A stretch of 64,000 bases of DNA, from the NCBI RefSeq assembly GCF_910592395.1, contig NC_088316.1, positions 13,454,001-13,518,000 on the forward strand, written 5' to 3'. This document shows positions 62,207-64,000 of this stretch, piece after piece. Source of the stretch: Lineus longissimus. Taxonomy: Eukaryota; Nemertea; Pilidiophora; Heteronemertea; Lineidae. How positions within the stretch are numbered: the stretch's first letter is position 1; every line of letters begins with the position of its first letter. The notes below the pieces were generated by a model. That model ran no database searches. It saw nothing but the letters and a program-made list of their open reading frames with translations, and was not told the origin of the DNA. Position numbers and translations under genes: made by a program.

Positions 62207-64000
62207 CATTTTGTCATTTCTTCCTTCCGTTTCCATTTAACTTGAAAAGATGTACTATCACTGAATCAACTATTTCTTAGTACAATTGAGTTTCGAGCTC
62301 TTTTGTGCCCGATTGTTATGACCTGGGAGGCTTCTAATAATTAGGAACAGTCATAACTGACTGGTAGCTAACTGGAGATACAATTTGCTGCAATGCTTAC
62401 TTCGATGAAGTGGAGCCACATAGTCTTGTGGTGAAGGCCACTGGCAACCATGCAATAGGACACGAGGTAGAACCCAGAGTTGTATGTCTGGATTAACTGG
62501 ACTCTCAACTTGGTAATATCTGTCTGTTCCCCACACACATGATGGGCATCATGACGTTAATTCCTGGTCGGGGAGGGGACTTTGTTCTAGTGGTGAAAAT
62601 CCTAACACTTCTTACCACAAATGCGCGAATAAAATTTTGAAATAATTCAGACAAACAAATCAATTACATTAAGAAGCAGAATTTATTGCATTGAAAAATC
62701 CATACCATTGTGAAAGAATGTTGTAGAAACTGTCTATGAGGGGTGAAACTTAGGATGAGACTTTCTGTCTAAGTCTTTTGTTGAAGTGCAGTTGGGCTCA
62801 AATAAGTCAGTGCTGCAATTTTTAAGACCCTCATTTCTAAGCATCTCATTTTTAGCAAACAAACAAGGCCAGCAAAGGACTCATCCAGACTTGAAGCCTA
62901 ATATGGCACAGATCACTACATCTACACTATATAAAGACCCAAACAGCTTATCTTTACAGGAGGGGTCCCTTCCTCCAAATCAAACTGGCAAAAACCTGAC
63001 ACAAATTCATCTCAGAACACGTTCAAGCCCAACCATTTATTCCGCCATATAAAGCAGCTGCTAGATTATTTTATCTATAAAGCATTGTCTATTATGTAAG
63101 ATGTTGTTTTAGCAGTTCTGCTACAAATGTCTAAGAGCGTATAAAATTACAACTTATTTTTGGAAAATTATTTTTTACTGCAGTGGCTAAATAACATCAA
63201 TATAACAGCTTCGATATCAAATAACTAACACCATGAATTAAAGTTACAAAATCAAGAACAAGCATCCCAAAACCAAATTTATGAAGGTAGACATCAATTT
63301 TAGGGAAATCTACACAATATTGATGAGATGAACACTATCACTTTACCTATACTCACATAATGGACCAATCCAGGCATATCAATAGCATCAGGATTAAGGG
63401 TGAGTCTATTTTTTGTAGGGTAGTAAGTTACAGCACTTGAAGCTTGAAGTCATATTTTTTTATAGATCCTTATTGCAAAATCCACACCAAAGAACTAAAC
63501 AGTCAAATATCTTGATTATAAACACTAAACAGGTATGGCAGTACATCTATTTTCCTCCAGGAGTAATCAGGGTTCATAATTTTCACTCCCACAATCATCA
63601 CATGGGCCATTTTAGACAACTCCCTTATCTTAGACACAAATGTCATGAAATTTTCCGGAAATGTGTCAAACCGTCAGTCAATTTTCATTGGTCAATCGTC
63701 ACAGTCATTGTAGTATTGGTAGAAGCAACAACACTCATACCCTGTTTCTGTTTTAGGTGAAAAAATATTTGTAAAAGGGACAATAGGGGACACAGGGGCT
63801 TACATAGGGTTGTCAATATGCCCAAGAACTTTCTCTAACATCTAAAGAAACAGATTTCAAATTATTGGACTTTTCATTTCCGTGTTTTTTCTTCGAAAGG
63901 AAGATTGTGAACGTGTTTATTTGGACTCAGTCATTAAGAAAAGGTGCAAATAAATGGCAAAATATTGGAAATATCTATCATTTGGTCATCAATTCAAATC
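62207..64000. other. no recognisable gene at right end
   Basis: AT-rich sequence with short open frames only (longest 107 codons at 63437-63760). No domain, splice framework or repeat family could be identified. Confidence 0.5.

Overview
This is animal nuclear DNA: AT-rich, gene-poor and intron-rich, with canonical GT..AG splice sites, long introns and a variety of short transposon relics. Two protein-coding genes can be assembled with confidence from family recognition plus matching splice phases. They are divergent and about 4.7 kb apart. On the minus strand (start 53444, stop 30303) lies a four-exon Krüppel-like factor of the KLF5 type, 569 aa. On the plus strand (start 58170, stop 61091) lies a three-exon fucose-1-phosphate guanylyltransferase (FPGT), 590 aa.

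Organism: the KLF5-type architecture, with a 60-bp finger exon and a long second intron, points to a metazoan, as does a stand-alone FPGT not fused to fucokinase. The zinc-finger linkers and the frequent AGGCCT/TAGGCCTA-like words and ACATGTA words fit a marine invertebrate. I lean toward an ambulacrarian (echinoderm or hemichordate), but this is inference and a lophotrochozoan is not excluded.

Layout: 1-18.2 kb has no recognisable gene. It is rich in short non-autonomous repeats: a tRNA-SINE-like segment, two degenerate tandem arrays, a 131-bp palindromic MITE family in three copies, a 192-bp tandem duplication, nested foldback elements, and a 760-bp element with perfect 24-bp terminal inverted repeats. 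18.2-30.3 kb is AT-rich with small repeats and may include the KLF5 3' UTR at its upper end. 30.3-53.4 kb is KLF5. Its intron 2 (17 kb) holds a 12-unit 25-bp minisatellite, and its intron 3 holds a ~585-bp inverted-repeat element. 53.5-58.2 kb is the divergent intergenic region. 58.2-61.1 kb is FPGT, followed by a 99-bp tandem repeat carrying AU-rich words just upstream of a poly(A) signal. 61.6-64 kb has a second short duplication and no recognised gene.

The two genes have unrelated roles: a transcription factor and a GDP-fucose salvage enzyme. I found no autonomous transposase or reverse transcriptase, no CRISPR-like array, no rRNA, no convincing tRNA gene and no clear undescribed multi-gene system. 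The most original observations are protein-level features of this KLF5 (a duplicated RRES.S.VD.FF motif, a cysteine-spaced segment, and conserved degron and PY motifs) and the structured repeat families.
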